From contig NW_026570470.1 in NCBI RefSeq assembly GCF_019649055.1, forward strand, positions 1 through 64,000: a stretch of 64,000 nt of DNA. The letters are read 5' to 3'. Each line of letters begins with the position of its first letter. Position 1 is the first letter of the stretch. Source of the stretch: Paramacrobiotus metropolitanus (lineage: Eukaryota; Tardigrada; Eutardigrada; Parachela; Macrobiotidae). The position numbers and the translations under genes are program-made. The notes beneath the pieces were generated by a model. The model saw only the letters and a list, made by a program, of their open reading frames with translations, made no database searches and had not been told where the DNA came from. Below are positions 31,738 through 42,695 of the stretch, piece after piece.

Positions 31738-32946
31738 GCTATATTTCGATATATTTACCAATACCCTCAAATACACCAGTTAAGAGTGACCTTTGCACAA
31801 GACTTCTGTTTTCGATTCGCTGCACTTCTTATGATGTTAATCCAGCTAAACGTTCGTTTCATTCGATGGTTGTTTTTAGGCCTCATTTATGGTTCTGCTA
31901 GGAGAAAATTTTTTTGAATAATTGCATGAACACTAATTACATTTTAATTCCGCGCGAGGTACCAAAATAATTTATTTTGCAAATTGAAATAAGCATGCTG
32001 TATCAAAATTTGGTTTAAGTTACTAATTTGTAAGGTATGAAAGTACGTACGACGCTCCTGGAAAAATAAAAGTATTTCGTGGTCGCACCACTACAACACA
32101 GATGGGAAGTTGTGCTCCCACCTGGTACGTTGTAGACCGCAAAAACACAACAAATAAACAAAAATAAACTAGTAGAAAATTTTGAAAAAGTGCACAAATA
32201 ATGACAATGCGATTTAAATTGTTAAAGACGTCTATGAATTTTCTACAATATGGTTTTTAAAAATGGTACCGATTCTTGAAGTTTTTGAATAAAATTTACC
32301 AGAACAGTGCAATTTATTAAGTACAAATGCAACCTTTTTCTAAGAATGAACGCATTGCAGCTAACATTAGTTGTATTACAAAGGGCAAGGTCAAATATTT
32401 TAGTTTGGTAACATAAGTATATACAAGTAGGTATAAGCAGCCATTCAAAAATTAAATATTTTCTTTTTTGTCTTTTGTCTTTGAACGCGAAACCAGTTTT
32501 ATTTAAAACTCTGCTAGTCATAAAAATGACAGAAGAAAAATTTCCTTAAGCATTGCATTTGGCAACAACAATATAATTCCATCGTGATATTATATCTGGT
32601 ATTAAGCATTGAGGAAGTGACTCACAGGTTTTCCTGCCGCAGCTTCAGATTGACCATGCCAAATAAACTGCTGCCAATACTCTTAAGAAAACTGTCAGCA
32701 GTTAGCTATTGTGTAAATTTTAGCAACAGCATGAACATATAAAATTTTTTTTATATGAATATCATGATCGAAATAGATGCCAAATAAACTTGCAACTCAC
32801 CTAAGAACACCCTACAGCAACAGAATTTTAAGTATAAGTACCGCGAGATAGCATGGCTAACACTTAGTGTTCAGAATTCAAAATTGTTTTGCCAACATAA
32901 AGTTTTCAAATACCTTTTTCAACTAACTAACATACTTACAAGGGAT
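31738..32946. other. AT-rich DNA without a supported gene
   Basis: Short frames only (31654-31917 plus overlaps the MITE; 32015-32197 and 32243-32521 minus). No domain or repeat recognised. Confidence 0.4.
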
Positions 32947-33237
32947 ATGTATGAAACACCAGAATGCAGCAACTGCGGGGAAATAGGTCACCATAGTACC
33001 ATATGTTCCAGTCCCCTGATTTGCTAAAACTGTCAGGGATTCGGGCACAAAGCCCGTGATTGTGATGTTAACTTCTGCCCGTTATGTGAAAACTACCATC
33101 GCTGTGAGCAAAATTGCCCTATACTATGCCCGGAATGTAAGAATGAGTTACTATCAGCAGACCAATGCGATAATGACGTATGGTGCTCTGATTGCGTATT
33201 TCACGATCATCCAGAAAATTGTGCATGCCGGCCTTAA
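32947..33237 (+). pseudogene. Zinc-knuckle / cysteine-rich protein fragment with one stop
   Basis: The ATG at 32947 starts a frame with a first CX2CX4HX4C knuckle (CSNCGEIGHHSTIC). A second knuckle (C-stop-NCQGFGHKARDC) is interrupted by TAA at 33025-33027 in the residue after its first Cys, and a Cys/His-rich tail follows (CPLCENYHRCEQNC, CPECKNELL, CSDCVFHDHPENC) to TAA at 33235. Paired CCHC knuckles occur in retroelement Gag and in cellular RNA-binding proteins. The multi-Cys tail is unusual for Gag. Confidence 0.6.
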
Positions 33238-34077
33238 CAGAAGTGAGTACAATTATTAATAGTTCTTAGTCTATTATTGCGACATTTTATTATATTAAAC
33301 ACATATATTATTTCTTATACGTTTTCTTATGTTATAATATTTCTTATATGTTTTCCCATATTATTATTTTTTTAATAACAGGCAAAACGCACTAGAAGAA
33401 AGATCGCTAAAGCGACACATATCGCCAAATACAAAAGCGCCAATAGTTTATTAATTTATTTTAAAAGATTCGCAAATGTGACAAAAAAATAAAAAAGATA
33501 AACAGTGGGAGAGAAAAAATGCCACCCCATTTACATGGCGATATATTGTAGTATAAAGCAAAGAGCGCAATCATAGAAAAAGACCGCATGGCGGCAAACA
33601 TTTATTACCTGGTGCACATTAATTGGTGATGGGATTACGCCAAAACGTTTTTGGCCAGCCTTAAATTAAATTATTAAATTATTGCAATTTAACTGTTACT
33701 TTTCATTTCTCTGTTTTATTTACCGTTCATTTTAGATTCTTGGTTTTGATGTATTATTGCAAACACGTCACCTTTATTGTTAGAAATCTCTTTTAATTCT
33801 TCTATCACTTAATCTTTATTTTCTCTCTTTATACAAAATAGCTTGTCCATTATTGCAGTTTTATTATTACAACTTATTTGTTTATTTGTTATTACGTCAT
33901 CTTGTAAAACACCTGCGACACAAACGGACCTCCATAGTTACAAAAATGGTCGGTGGAAAAAACGGAGCTAAATACCTGCTTTCATAATACTTATGTAACT
34001 GCTGCGGGGCGTACTTCCTTCTTTGTTAAAATAGCCCTAAACTTTACTATCAAGTAGTTATACCACACTGATATAAT
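33238..34077. other. Very AT-rich intergenic DNA
   Basis: Runs of T and A, no supported frame. One minus-strand frame (33991-34191) has a short Cys cluster (YPCSECCDHC) that is antisense to the ORF at 34120. Confidence 0.45.
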
Positions 34078-34097
34078 TGTTGCGGTTAACCGCAACA
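34078..34097. repeat. Perfect 20-bp palindrome upstream of an ORF
   Basis: TGTTGCGGTT followed by AACCGCAACA, centred on the HpaI-type core GTTAAC, 22 bp before the ATG at 34120. It could be an operator-like dimer site or a cruciform. Confidence 0.8.
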
Positions 34098-34119
34098 GTC
34101 TCAATTTAATATTTTTGTC

Positions 34120-34260
34120 ATGTCTACGCGCACAGTGATCGCAGCACTCACTGCACGGATACCTAAAGTATTCCGTGCAGCGGAAGCCCATATCTCGATG
34201 CTGGAGCGATTGATTGCCATTGATTGCCTGGAGCGCAATGTACGAATATTCTTCGCTTAA
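34120..34260 (+). CDS. Small helical ORF, possibly a Gag N terminus
   Basis: ATG (TTGTCATGTC) and 46 codons: MSTRTVIAALTARIPKVFRA then AEAHISMLERLIAIDCLERN…FFA-stop. It is a well-formed amphipathic helix pair. Beyond the TAA the same frame stays open for 27 more codons. An overlapping frame (34214-34732) continues downstream with a Pro/Ser/Thr-rich tail, so a frameshift may have split one protein. No family recognised. Confidence 0.3.
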   Translation: MSTRTVIAALTARIPKVFRAAEAHISMLERLIAIDCLERNVRIFFA

Positions 34261-34732
34261 GAATTGCCGAGAATGTTATTTCTCGGAACGACAATTGTGT
34301 ATGGCCTTAAGCCGTTGCTACCCCATCTTGTTCCCCACACCTGATGACGTTATCACAGTGAATCCAATCACCTTAAGAAGAGACATCTTTAAGCTTATGC
34401 TCAAAAATACTCAAGAAAGCAGGACTCCTCCAACACATCCAACTCGTCCTGTATTTCGACCTTATGTACCACATTCACGCAATACCGGATCAGAGTTACA
34501 CGAACAACGAACAAGGGCAACACCCACCACAGCGGAACATATACAAAGCTATGACCAACTTCCCACTACATCTAGAGAGAATACCGAATCACCAGAATCA
34601 CCTTCAGCGTCATCATCAGACAGCGATATTGAGTCATCGGGGCGAGCTGCTACATCGGTAATGTATTCATATCTTACCATGACATTATTTAGACCAGGTA
34701 AACTTGGAGCCTTAATGCTTAATCTTCATTGA
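34214..34732 (+). pseudogene. Ser/Pro-rich ORF running into an LTR fragment
   Basis: The frame reads NCRECYFSERQLCMALSRCY, PILFPTPDDVI, then a low-complexity stretch rich in Thr, Pro, Ser and Glu ending SASSSDSDIES. The codons at 34631-34660 are a 29/30 match to the 3' end of the LTR at 30753-30782 (GAGTCATCGGGGCGAGCTGC…), so the last part of the ORF is LTR-derived. No ATG at its start; probably a chimera of element pieces. Confidence 0.35.
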
Positions 34733-36900
34733 TCATAGCTAAAGGAACTAAAAGGGGGCGGCTATTCCAGGCCACTCTCGTGCGTGGCTCACAAAGGCGA
34801 GGCAACGTTTACGGGCAAAGTCCTCATGGTGCTATACAATCCGCAGGAATGTTGCTGCAGGGGAACTTGGTTTGAAACAGTTTCCGGAATTTGCGGAGTG
34901 CCTTGGATGGATATGATTAACACAGCCTTGGCAGATAAATGCATAGTATTCTGTTGGGCTTGGTTAGGAAGCTAATGACAATGTGATACCATCCCAACGA
35001 TCGCCTACATATGGCGCCAGATATAGAATATATATGGCAATGAAGATTTCTCATCGTCTAATTCGCATCTGATTTTTCTTCCTTGAAAAAAACCTGATGG
35101 ATTTTGCGCAGATTCAGGTCTCCTGAGTGTATCAGCCAACTGTCGCGTGGCTCAAAGGAAATTTCCAGTTGGAAGGCCGATGAATTTCGAAGCTTCATGT
35201 TGTATTACCGGTCTGTACTGGAGAATATTTCACCTGATGCTAACCCTGAAAAGCAAGTTTGCCAGAAAAAAATGTTCTGAACCTTGTTATTACTACAGAA
35301 AAAATATTTGCCTTGTTAATGACGATATTTGCCTTGTGAATGAATCGACCTGCGGAGATGTCGCGTAAGCAGAAAAGTTCATGTACCCAAAAGAAGCAGT
35401 TGATTGGAAAATTTGCCACGGAATGGTCCTGTTTGCGAAGTCGAAAGGTCCTGTTGAAAGGATGCACCAGTAGGTTAAAAATGAGCTGAGAACGGATAAC
35501 GAAATAAGCAAATACGAGAAACGGAGCACGTGAGAGCACGGGAAGGGGGCACTGAGCACAGGCGACACAGGGAACAGAGAGAAATCTGGGAAATCGAGAC
35601 GTCTAAAATTGACGACGGAGGCTAAAAGCTGGGAACTGATTAATTTAGAAATTGTGTTAGCGGCTCTAACAACGAATTGAGGACGAGTGCCGTATTTTGC
35701 TATGTCTGTATGACGGCGCTACTGCCGTACACAGAGTAGTGTATGCTGTGGTTGCACTCGAGGGACCGCTATGCGATACGGACTTAAAAACTTTTTCAAC
35801 ATTTAGGAAACCATATTGTTGGCTTTTCCAGTGCAGTTCGATTGTAGTCAGTTTGATAAAGAATACAATAACACATATGCTGTTATTAACAAGACCTTAA
35901 TTCACTGACATATTTTCAAGAAACATGAATAAATCAAATAACAATATTAGCTGCAGTCAGATATATATAGCGCGCGAATCGACGAATGCTTTCGTACCGG
36001 GCATATTGCAAATGTGGACAGGTATTATTAAAAATGATCGGATCGTCAAAATATTGCAGAATGCAGATACATTTCAGTATTAAGTGAAAAAACATACAAG
36101 TAGGTGCAAGTACATTACATACATAACCTTAGTACAAAGTACATTTTAACCAGCGGGATACGACTGCGTAGACGCTAGGCCGTTAACCGTAAATCTGCAG
36201 CCAAAAGTAGCGTTTGACAAGCACACTTGCCACAACCGGTCAAGACGCTGTTCAGCCACAGCGGACGACAACTACCGGTTGTCTACTGGTACTTTGCACA
36301 AGGTAAAATCTAAGAGAGTAGCAGCAGCCCCTTGTGTGCTATGGTGCCAATTCGTTTTTTATTATACATTTGGCTTTTACATCAGATCTGAGTTAAACTC
36401 GGTTGGAAGATCATTTGCCAGTTTCAGAGCAATGTGTTCCAAGGTTATCGTAACGTCGAGACATACTACTCCTGCGTTCTTCTATCCGTGCATGGCAATT
36501 ATATCAGACCACAACAATAGTAAAGCTCCCTGATCTTTCGCCCAACTATCAACACCTTTTCAAACTGTTCGGGAAATAGTCGAGCAAGGCCAGACAACGC
36601 TGAGAGATGACAACGAACAAACGTCGCGTTTTTCAGTCGATTATTAAAAACAGAGGAATTTGATTGTTCGCCGCCATCTCGGTCGTCAAGTCTGCAATCA
36701 GGTGCCTCGATTGAGACCGCGAACTAATCCACTTCACCTTTTCACAGGTGTAAAAAGTGTGGGTTTCCTCATTAGTCAATTTCCCCGTAAGCGAAGCTTC
36801 TGTGGAACGTACCACATTTTTCATCAACAGTGCGGACATTCGAATGCTGAACATCAAGTCAAATGTGGCCGCACCAAAAGCCCCACCAAAAAGGCCGATT
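34733..36900. other. No supported gene
   Basis: Scattered short frames. A 21-bp tandem duplication (GATATTTGCCTTGT(T/G)AATGA) lies at about 35303-35343. Frames at 36660-37002 on the plus strand are open in two phases without a recognisable domain. Confidence 0.35.
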
Positions 36901-36925
36901 TTGTTCAAAGAATCAAAGCCGACTT

Positions 36926-37560
36926 TTCTGTTTCTCACGTTATGTCCTCGGAACGATGCGATTGTTGTATTTGAAACCTTAGTGCCGCACGTGTGTACGT
37001 AAAGCGAATAAAACCTATGCTGTGTGCCGGTACGGATCCGATCAACGATACGTTATCGTTATACTTTTAATAACACTCAACAAGCTGACAGAAAGGGAAA
37101 ACGAATGAAAAGTTAGTCAATGTAACAGGAAAAGGCCAACGCCTATATTCGATGGAAAACACGACTGCAGCAAATATTCAAAAGTGCAGTCTACCATGCA
37201 ATCGGCACATCAAAGCAATGCAATAAAACACGCAACAAACGCTTATGCCAACACATTTAAGCACATCCGCCAAATAACACCATAAAACACAATCGTTAAG
37301 ACGCGGTCAAGCACAAACACAAAGATACAAATTGTAACAGTAAAATATCATATACGATTATTACGTCCTTGGACGACCGCTGGCACAGTGTGCCGGTTAT
37401 ATGGTCAGAGGCCGCTGGGCGGGTAACATATTGCATATGGAACTGATAGATTTGCAAGCGTAAATGCTGCCGACATTTTCTGTTTCTCACGTTATGTCCT
37501 CGGGACGATGCGATTGTTGTATTGCATATGGAACTGACAGATTTGCAAACGTAAATGCTG
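36926..37560. repeat. Mosaic short direct repeats
   Basis: TTTCTGTTTCTCACGTTATG (with TCCTCGG(A/G)ACGATGCG after it) occurs at about 36926 and 37478. GCATATGGAACTGA(T/C)AGATT occurs at about 37431 and 37525, flanking the second copy of the first repeat. The nested order suggests local duplication with insertion of the 36.9-kb sequence. Confidence 0.7.
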
Positions 37561-37634
37561 CTAGTGGAGTCCACCAAAATCCCATCGTCGACCATCCCCA
37601 GGGCCACGTTCCGCCGCCGCCTGCGAAGGGGCAT
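37296..37634 (-). CDS. Hypothetical ORF spanning the mosaic repeat
   Basis: True ATG at 37634 (CTTAATGCCC), product starting MPLRRRRRNVALGMVDDGIL, 112 codons. The repeat units are translated as SSIYVCKSVSSIC and again as near copies, so much of the frame is repeat-derived. No family. Confidence 0.2.
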   Translation of the reverse strand: MPLRRRRRNVALGMVDDGILVDSTSSIYVCKSVSSICNTTIASSRGHNVRNRKCRQHLRLQIYQFHMQYVTRPAASDHITGTLCQRSSKDVIIVYDILLLQFVSLCLCLTAS

Positions 37635-37639
37635 TAAGC

Positions 37640-39000
37640 CTCGGAGACGGAATACCTAGCTTTATACGCGTGGTAACCATATTATTATCATACATAGGTT
37701 CTGCATATAGTCGGAACTCCATGGACATATATATATGCGCATGATCGAAGAGTTATTATAGGTTGATATCGAGCTTAAATTATGTGATATTTAACTGATA
37801 TTATGTAATGTGATATTTATAACTCCTTTGACATGACATCTTTAGCTGTGATTTCGGTTTCTTGTTTGATAGAAATATATGGACATTTTATTTGTACAGC
37901 GTTTATAACTGTACAATATATTAACTGCACTATATTATCTTCTAAAGTTGTATATGGTTGCTCATGATTTGGCAGCTTTTGAAGTGGGATTGTTGTGTCG
38001 CTTTTCGGATAGTTTATATATTTTTGTTGTATTATGTGCTTGAAGTCGGTTTTATGCACAATGAATTCTTAGGTTTGAAACAATAAATACGTACATTATC
38101 AGCTTTGATCATAACTATTTAAACTAGAAGTATCGGTCGAGCGCGACCGCGCAAAAGCAGCAGTTCTAATCTTACAGTAATATAACAGCAAAGAAAGAGC
38201 TTCAGTAATGTCTTTGATCAGGTCCCGATCTCCGCGGAATATCCTGTGAAAGTCTTAACCTGAAAGGTAAATGATTGAAATACGTTAAGGAATGTCTCAG
38301 CAATAAAGAGCTACAAGAGCAACAAACGATTGCCTTACAGACTGCTTGGATTTGTTGGGCGATCCCCGAGGAGAAATCTAAGACGAACAGTGGCTTGCAC
38401 GCTACACAAAAGCAACAACATGCGTAGCCGCACAGTTTTGCGAAAACAAACATGCCTTCGAAACTCTACAGAATATGTACTCGAAAGAATATGTACTCGA
38501 AAGCTCATGATGTTTAAATTCTTACCACTTATCCGGATAGGATTTTTTGGTGTACTGTAATTCGCACGTGGAGGATGTGAGGTACTCTTTGGTTGGACGA
38601 TTTTGCCCACAATTTACATGGATACGATGAGCATCTTGTGTTGGCGTATTTATTAGAAGTTCTTTGAACGGTGTTCAGGTCATTCGCCGGGATTTCAAAT
38701 TATCGACATTAAATACCCTGCTGGAAATACCTTGCCGATACATTGAACTTTGTTGCGACCAAGCTGTCCAACTTTCCTAAAGCGGTTGGACTTACGGGTC
38801 TGGATTAAAAAAGTGACTTTATTTTGGTAGAAAGTTCGCAAGGGTATGATCGAGGAAGGCTTAAATGCAAAATTGAAGGTGTATAAGTCAATGCACATCC
38901 GAAGCAGGTAAAAAGAGCCGTAGAGAGCCACACCTGAACGTTATTTGTGGGTCGCTTGGCCATCTTTTTTGCAGAACTCTTTTTTATGTTGAAGAGGTTT
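37640..39000. other. No supported gene
   Basis: AT-rich with short frames. A 17-bp tandem duplication (GAATATGTACTCGAAA) is at about 38470-38503. Confidence 0.4.
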
Positions 39001-39002
39001 AT

Positions 39003-39143
39003 TTAAAATGCTGTACCGTTAAACTGAGGGAACAGACAGAGCACAACAATACTGTTATCGCTGGCGGGAGTGCCGGAACCCGGCTGCTGCTGCGGCCGAA
39101 TGCCGAAGGTGTCAAAGGTGTCAGTCACCAGCCAGCCGCCATC
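39003..39143 (-). CDS. Possible terminal exon, unknown
   Basis: After an AG acceptor (GGCACCTAG) the minus strand is open for 46 codons to TAA: DGGWLVTDTFDTFGIRPQQQ then PGSGTPASDNSIVVLC…. The GC-rich block is unlike its surroundings. Its start (AGGATGGCGGCTGGCTGGTG) resembles the minus-strand block at about 56660 (AGGACGGCACCTGGCTGGTG), where a frame reads DGTWLVAHHLAF. The upstream exon was not found. Confidence 0.3.
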   Translation of the reverse strand, partial: DGGWLVTDTFDTFGIRPQQQPGSGTPASDNSIVVLCLFPQFNGTAF

Positions 39144-39377
39144 CTAGGTGCCGGTTCAGTAGTATTACTTGTATTCCCATGAAAGCACCACGAACGTTTA
39201 CGTTTTATTTGGCGTATTACCCTCTTCCGCTACTGTCTAAGATGGCAGATGTCGCGTAACGTCTTGTTCACTGCTGCTGTGGATATATATCTCCGCGCGG
39301 CGACAGGCTAAAATTCCACCGAAATCTCCTATATGGAGTCTTGAAAATGTTTGAATTTCACGAAACCCAAGCTACGA

Positions 39378-39630
39378 ACAACCTAGTTCAGGCGTCGCGT
39401 ACATCCTTTCAGTGTCCAACGATCTTCTTGAAATACATTCAGCTGCTGTTTGTTTTCCATCTGCACTCTGTATCAAGACTGCACCTACACCTGCATCACT
39501 GGCATTAATAATTTAGGATGGCGGTGCCTTGAAACAGCATTTTCGAGTAATTTAAAAGATTCGGATTTCTGTTTATTTTTATCGATTTTTTGAGGGATTT
39601 AATCGCTTCATTGCGGGAAAAATCCTTTCA
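39378..39630 (-). mobile_element. Ty3/gypsy RT/RNase H fragment, minus strand
   Basis: The minus strand reads NEAIKSLKKSIK, then in another frame INASDAGVGAVLIQSADGKQ and CISRRSLDTERMYATPEL, the RNase H start motif (usually DAS…G.GAVL.Q…) and the S..L…E..Y…E block. The first catalytic Asp is Asn here. Frameshifts and stops throughout. It points away from the plus-strand integrase fragment at 40.2 kb, so the two are not colinear parts of one intact element. Confidence 0.6.
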
Positions 39631-40198
39631 TTTGTCGTAACCGTACCGGGAATAGTTGCGAAAACTTCCCACAGGCTCTGAATATTAGAAATCAGGGCCC
39701 TTTTTTTCTGGGGTAATTACGACGGAGTAAGAAAAATTGAATCCATCAACGCCTGTGCACTCTCTGTGACAATATTATGTATCATGATGAGGACGACTCC
39801 CGATTAACAGTCAAATTAGATTACTTTAATCCCGACACCGTGCAGAAAAGATTTCTATAACTTGCTAAAGCCGTGAATATCGCATTGTTTAACGAGCCGT
39901 GTTCTTTGTTTGCATTACAACCAGTTCCCTTCAACAAGACCTGTTTAGTCGTTGTTTACTTTACTGGTCTATGTACAACCTAAACGTTTCTGAAACTGGT
40001 ATATACGAGCAGATTTTCTTCATCCATTTTACCTACTTCTGCACTTCGCCCTGTACCAACGGCTCATGCTCCAGTGCCATTTTATTTCCCGCCAATTACT
40101 ATAAATCCTAATTGCCATTGTCGTTGTAGAAACAAAAAGTTTATTTTTATTTTCGTTACTTTTCATTTCCAGTTACGCTAGCTTCAAGCACAATCAAG

Positions 40199-41031
40199 AT
40201 GTCCAACACTATATCAACAATCCGGACGATCTTAGTTATTAACGCTTTGCTTGGGATACGAAAAGGCATAAAAACTATTAAGGAGATTAATGAATTGGAA
40301 AACTACCGTTATTGCCGTTCCTTTGCCAATTTTTCCTGTGCCCCACTGTCACAGGAGGAACGAAAACCTCCTTGTCGAAAGGCTGGGCAGACTCCGTTTT
40401 TTATGATGCACGGTGCGAAAAGGCGCCTGCGGTGAAAAAGTTCCTGCCAATTCAAAAAGAGGAATTCGTCATTCAGTTTCACGTGTACACTCAACAAATG
40501 CAATGTGGTCTCGGCGAGGCTTTAGAAATCGTTAATGCGGAAGAATTCCGTTCAAAATAAAAAGGTTAAATCAGGTATGATGTGGTTGTATCGCACACGA
40601 CATACAAGCCCGGCGATCACGTACTCGTCCAGGTTATACACAGGGAGCCTTCCTAGTGCCAAAATGGACGGCCGGGTGGGAAGTCGTACGACCAAGCGGT
40701 CCAGTGCGCTATATTGCAAAGTAGAACAGAAAAGTAAATGTCAAGATCGAAACTGTACACGTTATCGCCTTAAACCTTACGAGTTTAGAAACGTTGATGC
40801 GATATTACTGGATAAAAACCGCCGACATTATTGTCGTGTGTAGAAAAGGAGTGCCCGGACGAAAATGAGGACATTCCGGCTCCGCCGCCTGTAATTCCTT
40901 CAGCTGACTAACGTCATCGCCATTGGACGCCGAGTATGCAGACTGTCTAGAAAAAGAAATGGAAAAAGAGCCGGTTATACGCCCTCGTTCCAGTAGAACA
41001 ATTAAGCCGGTAGAAAAATACTACCTATGAT
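40199..41031 (+). mobile_element. Ty3/gypsy integrase C-terminal fragment, plus strand
   Basis: Pieces in order: QTPFFMMHGAKRRLR (the conserved TPF.LM.GR…L block), EEFVIQFHVYTQQMQCGLGE, YKPGDHVLVQVIHREPS then, after a frameshift, LVPKWTAGWEVVRPSGPVRY (the GPY/F SH3-like domain), RLKPYEF, and PVIRPRSSRTIKPVEKYYL-stop, a typical gypsy pol C terminus. Several frameshifts and stops. Only the last third of integrase remains. Confidence 0.65.
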
Positions 41032-41108
41032 GATATAGTTTAAAAGCGCAAACGCGATATACCAGTAAGCAACAACAAGAGAATCGCTGTAGAAAACCGA
41101 ATACGGCA

Positions 41109-41471
41109 CGACCTGAATATATCCCAGTCGGTGATTCAAAATGGACAAAAACCCCAGGCAGTACCGGATTCCACGGAATACTCTGTGGCTTTATGGGAGC
41201 TGCAATAACCGTAAGAGCTCCTGTAACAGTAGATAATGCGTTACCGCGGAATTTCGAGGAACACGTAACCTTGCCGGTCCCGGCTTGGGGGAAACATTTA
41301 GAGCAATATTGGTCACAGGGTGGCATTACCGATGACATTTTAGGCAAACAGAGTTTTGGCGATCGCCAGCCTGCGTGTAGCGATACACAGTTACTACGAG
41401 CAGCGTTAGAAGAGGATGTATCCCCAAATCACAATACATGGATCACCATATTCCGTTGCTCAGGATCGTAA
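41109..41471 (+). CDS. ORF of unknown function after the gypsy pol end
   Basis: A clean plus-strand frame of about 120 codons (ARPEYIPVGDSKWTKTPGST, FHGILCGFMGAAITVRAPVT, VPAWGKHLEQYWSQGG, then a Gln/Asp-rich end) closes at TAA 41469. It begins less than 100 bp after the pol terminus. No domain recognised. It could be an extra ORF of the retroelement or an exon of another gene. Confidence 0.3.
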   Translation, partial: RPEYIPVGDSKWTKTPGSTGFHGILCGFMGAAITVRAPVTVDNALPRNFEEHVTLPVPAWGKHLEQYWSQGGITDDILGKQSFGDRQPACSDTQLLRAALEEDVSPNHNTWITIFRCSGS

Positions 41472-41590
41472 GCGAGTGTGTTTCTCACCTTGGTGAAATA
41501 CAGGATACCAGTAAGAAAATTTGGAAGGTTGTATCCCTTTCCAGTTCCGCCAAATCCTTGTGGGATCAGTACACCGACGGCTTGTAGACC
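41434..41590 (-). pseudogene. Possible PIF1/Helitron-type helicase scrap (Walker A-like)
   Basis: The minus strand reads TGLQAVGVLIPQGFGGTGKG, then YNLPNFLTGILYFTKVRNTL, then stop. GFGGTGK is the P-loop form used by PIF1/Helitron helicases (GxGGTGK[ST]), but the final Ser/Thr is Gly. The context after the loop (hydrophobic helix, then basic residues) fits. It is short, overlaps the plus-strand ORF at 41109, and has no other helicase motif nearby. Confidence 0.3.
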
Positions 41591-42695
41591 TGTATTTCAA
41601 GGGACTCTCAGCATTTACAGGTCGGTCGCGCCAAGTGTAGACAGTTGCACAAAATAAATTTTGATATATTTCTGTAAGTAGTTTTAACATTAACTTTGCC
41701 ATTTTCTTGTGTAACTTTTCATTGCGGACAAAGCCGTAATAAAACCGGAACCTTCTAACGTGTTCGTAGGGGGCGGGCTGGAGCTTAAGGAAGGAGGGTA
41801 GCGGATGTTTTTCGGGTGTTTGTTTATAACTGCCCTTCTAAAAAATTCAGGAGATTATCTTTTTGTAAGCACTTTTTTAAAAACTAATGAGTGACCCAAA
41901 AGGTGTTCTCTGTGGGTAAGCAAAAGAATCTTGCGCTATCCGTGCTCTTGGAAATTCCGAAAGATGATGTATCGCCCATAGACCTGCATGTTAAAAGCCA
42001 CCTTCAAAAGAATGTGGTTGCCTGGAGCGCGGTTCGCGTAGGATAAGATGTTAGCAGTTTAAAGGAAGGAAGAAAAGTACCTTTGTAAGACCACTTCAGT
42101 AGTTAGTAGTTCTCAACCACTCAGAATTTTTAAAAGATTATTGACTGATCATGAATATTTCTTACTAAGCAGTGCGGTTTTTGTAAAAAATCTGAACGAT
42201 AAAATTCGGCTCCCGGTCCCTGCACATTAGCTTCTAGTGCAGAAATATGACTAAGAAAGTTGCTGTACGTAAAGAACTATCATAAAAATTTAACGAAAGC
42301 ATTTTGGGGTTCAGCGGTAGCAGCTGGGAATTTTTTGTTACTGTCCACACTTAGCGCGACCGACCTGTAAATACCTGTATAATAAGCGTAGATTTTATTG
42401 CAGTATATGCGGAACGATGCGGGAAAGATTCGGGAGAAATTGTTCTGTATGTTGCCCAGCGAGCGATTAAAATTAAAATCGGGGGTTATACATATTGTAA
42501 ATAGTTTATTAAATTTTAAGGTTCTTAAATCCAGAAATTCGGAAATCAGAACAAAATTCCCAAAAATTATCTGATACGTACGCATTAATCGCTATTGGAT
42601 AATAGCTGTGACTTTGCAGGTTGTTGACTTTTAAATGCAAAACCCTGTCTAATCAATCCCTGCATCATCAGTTTCTAGAGATTTTGCGCCTACGT

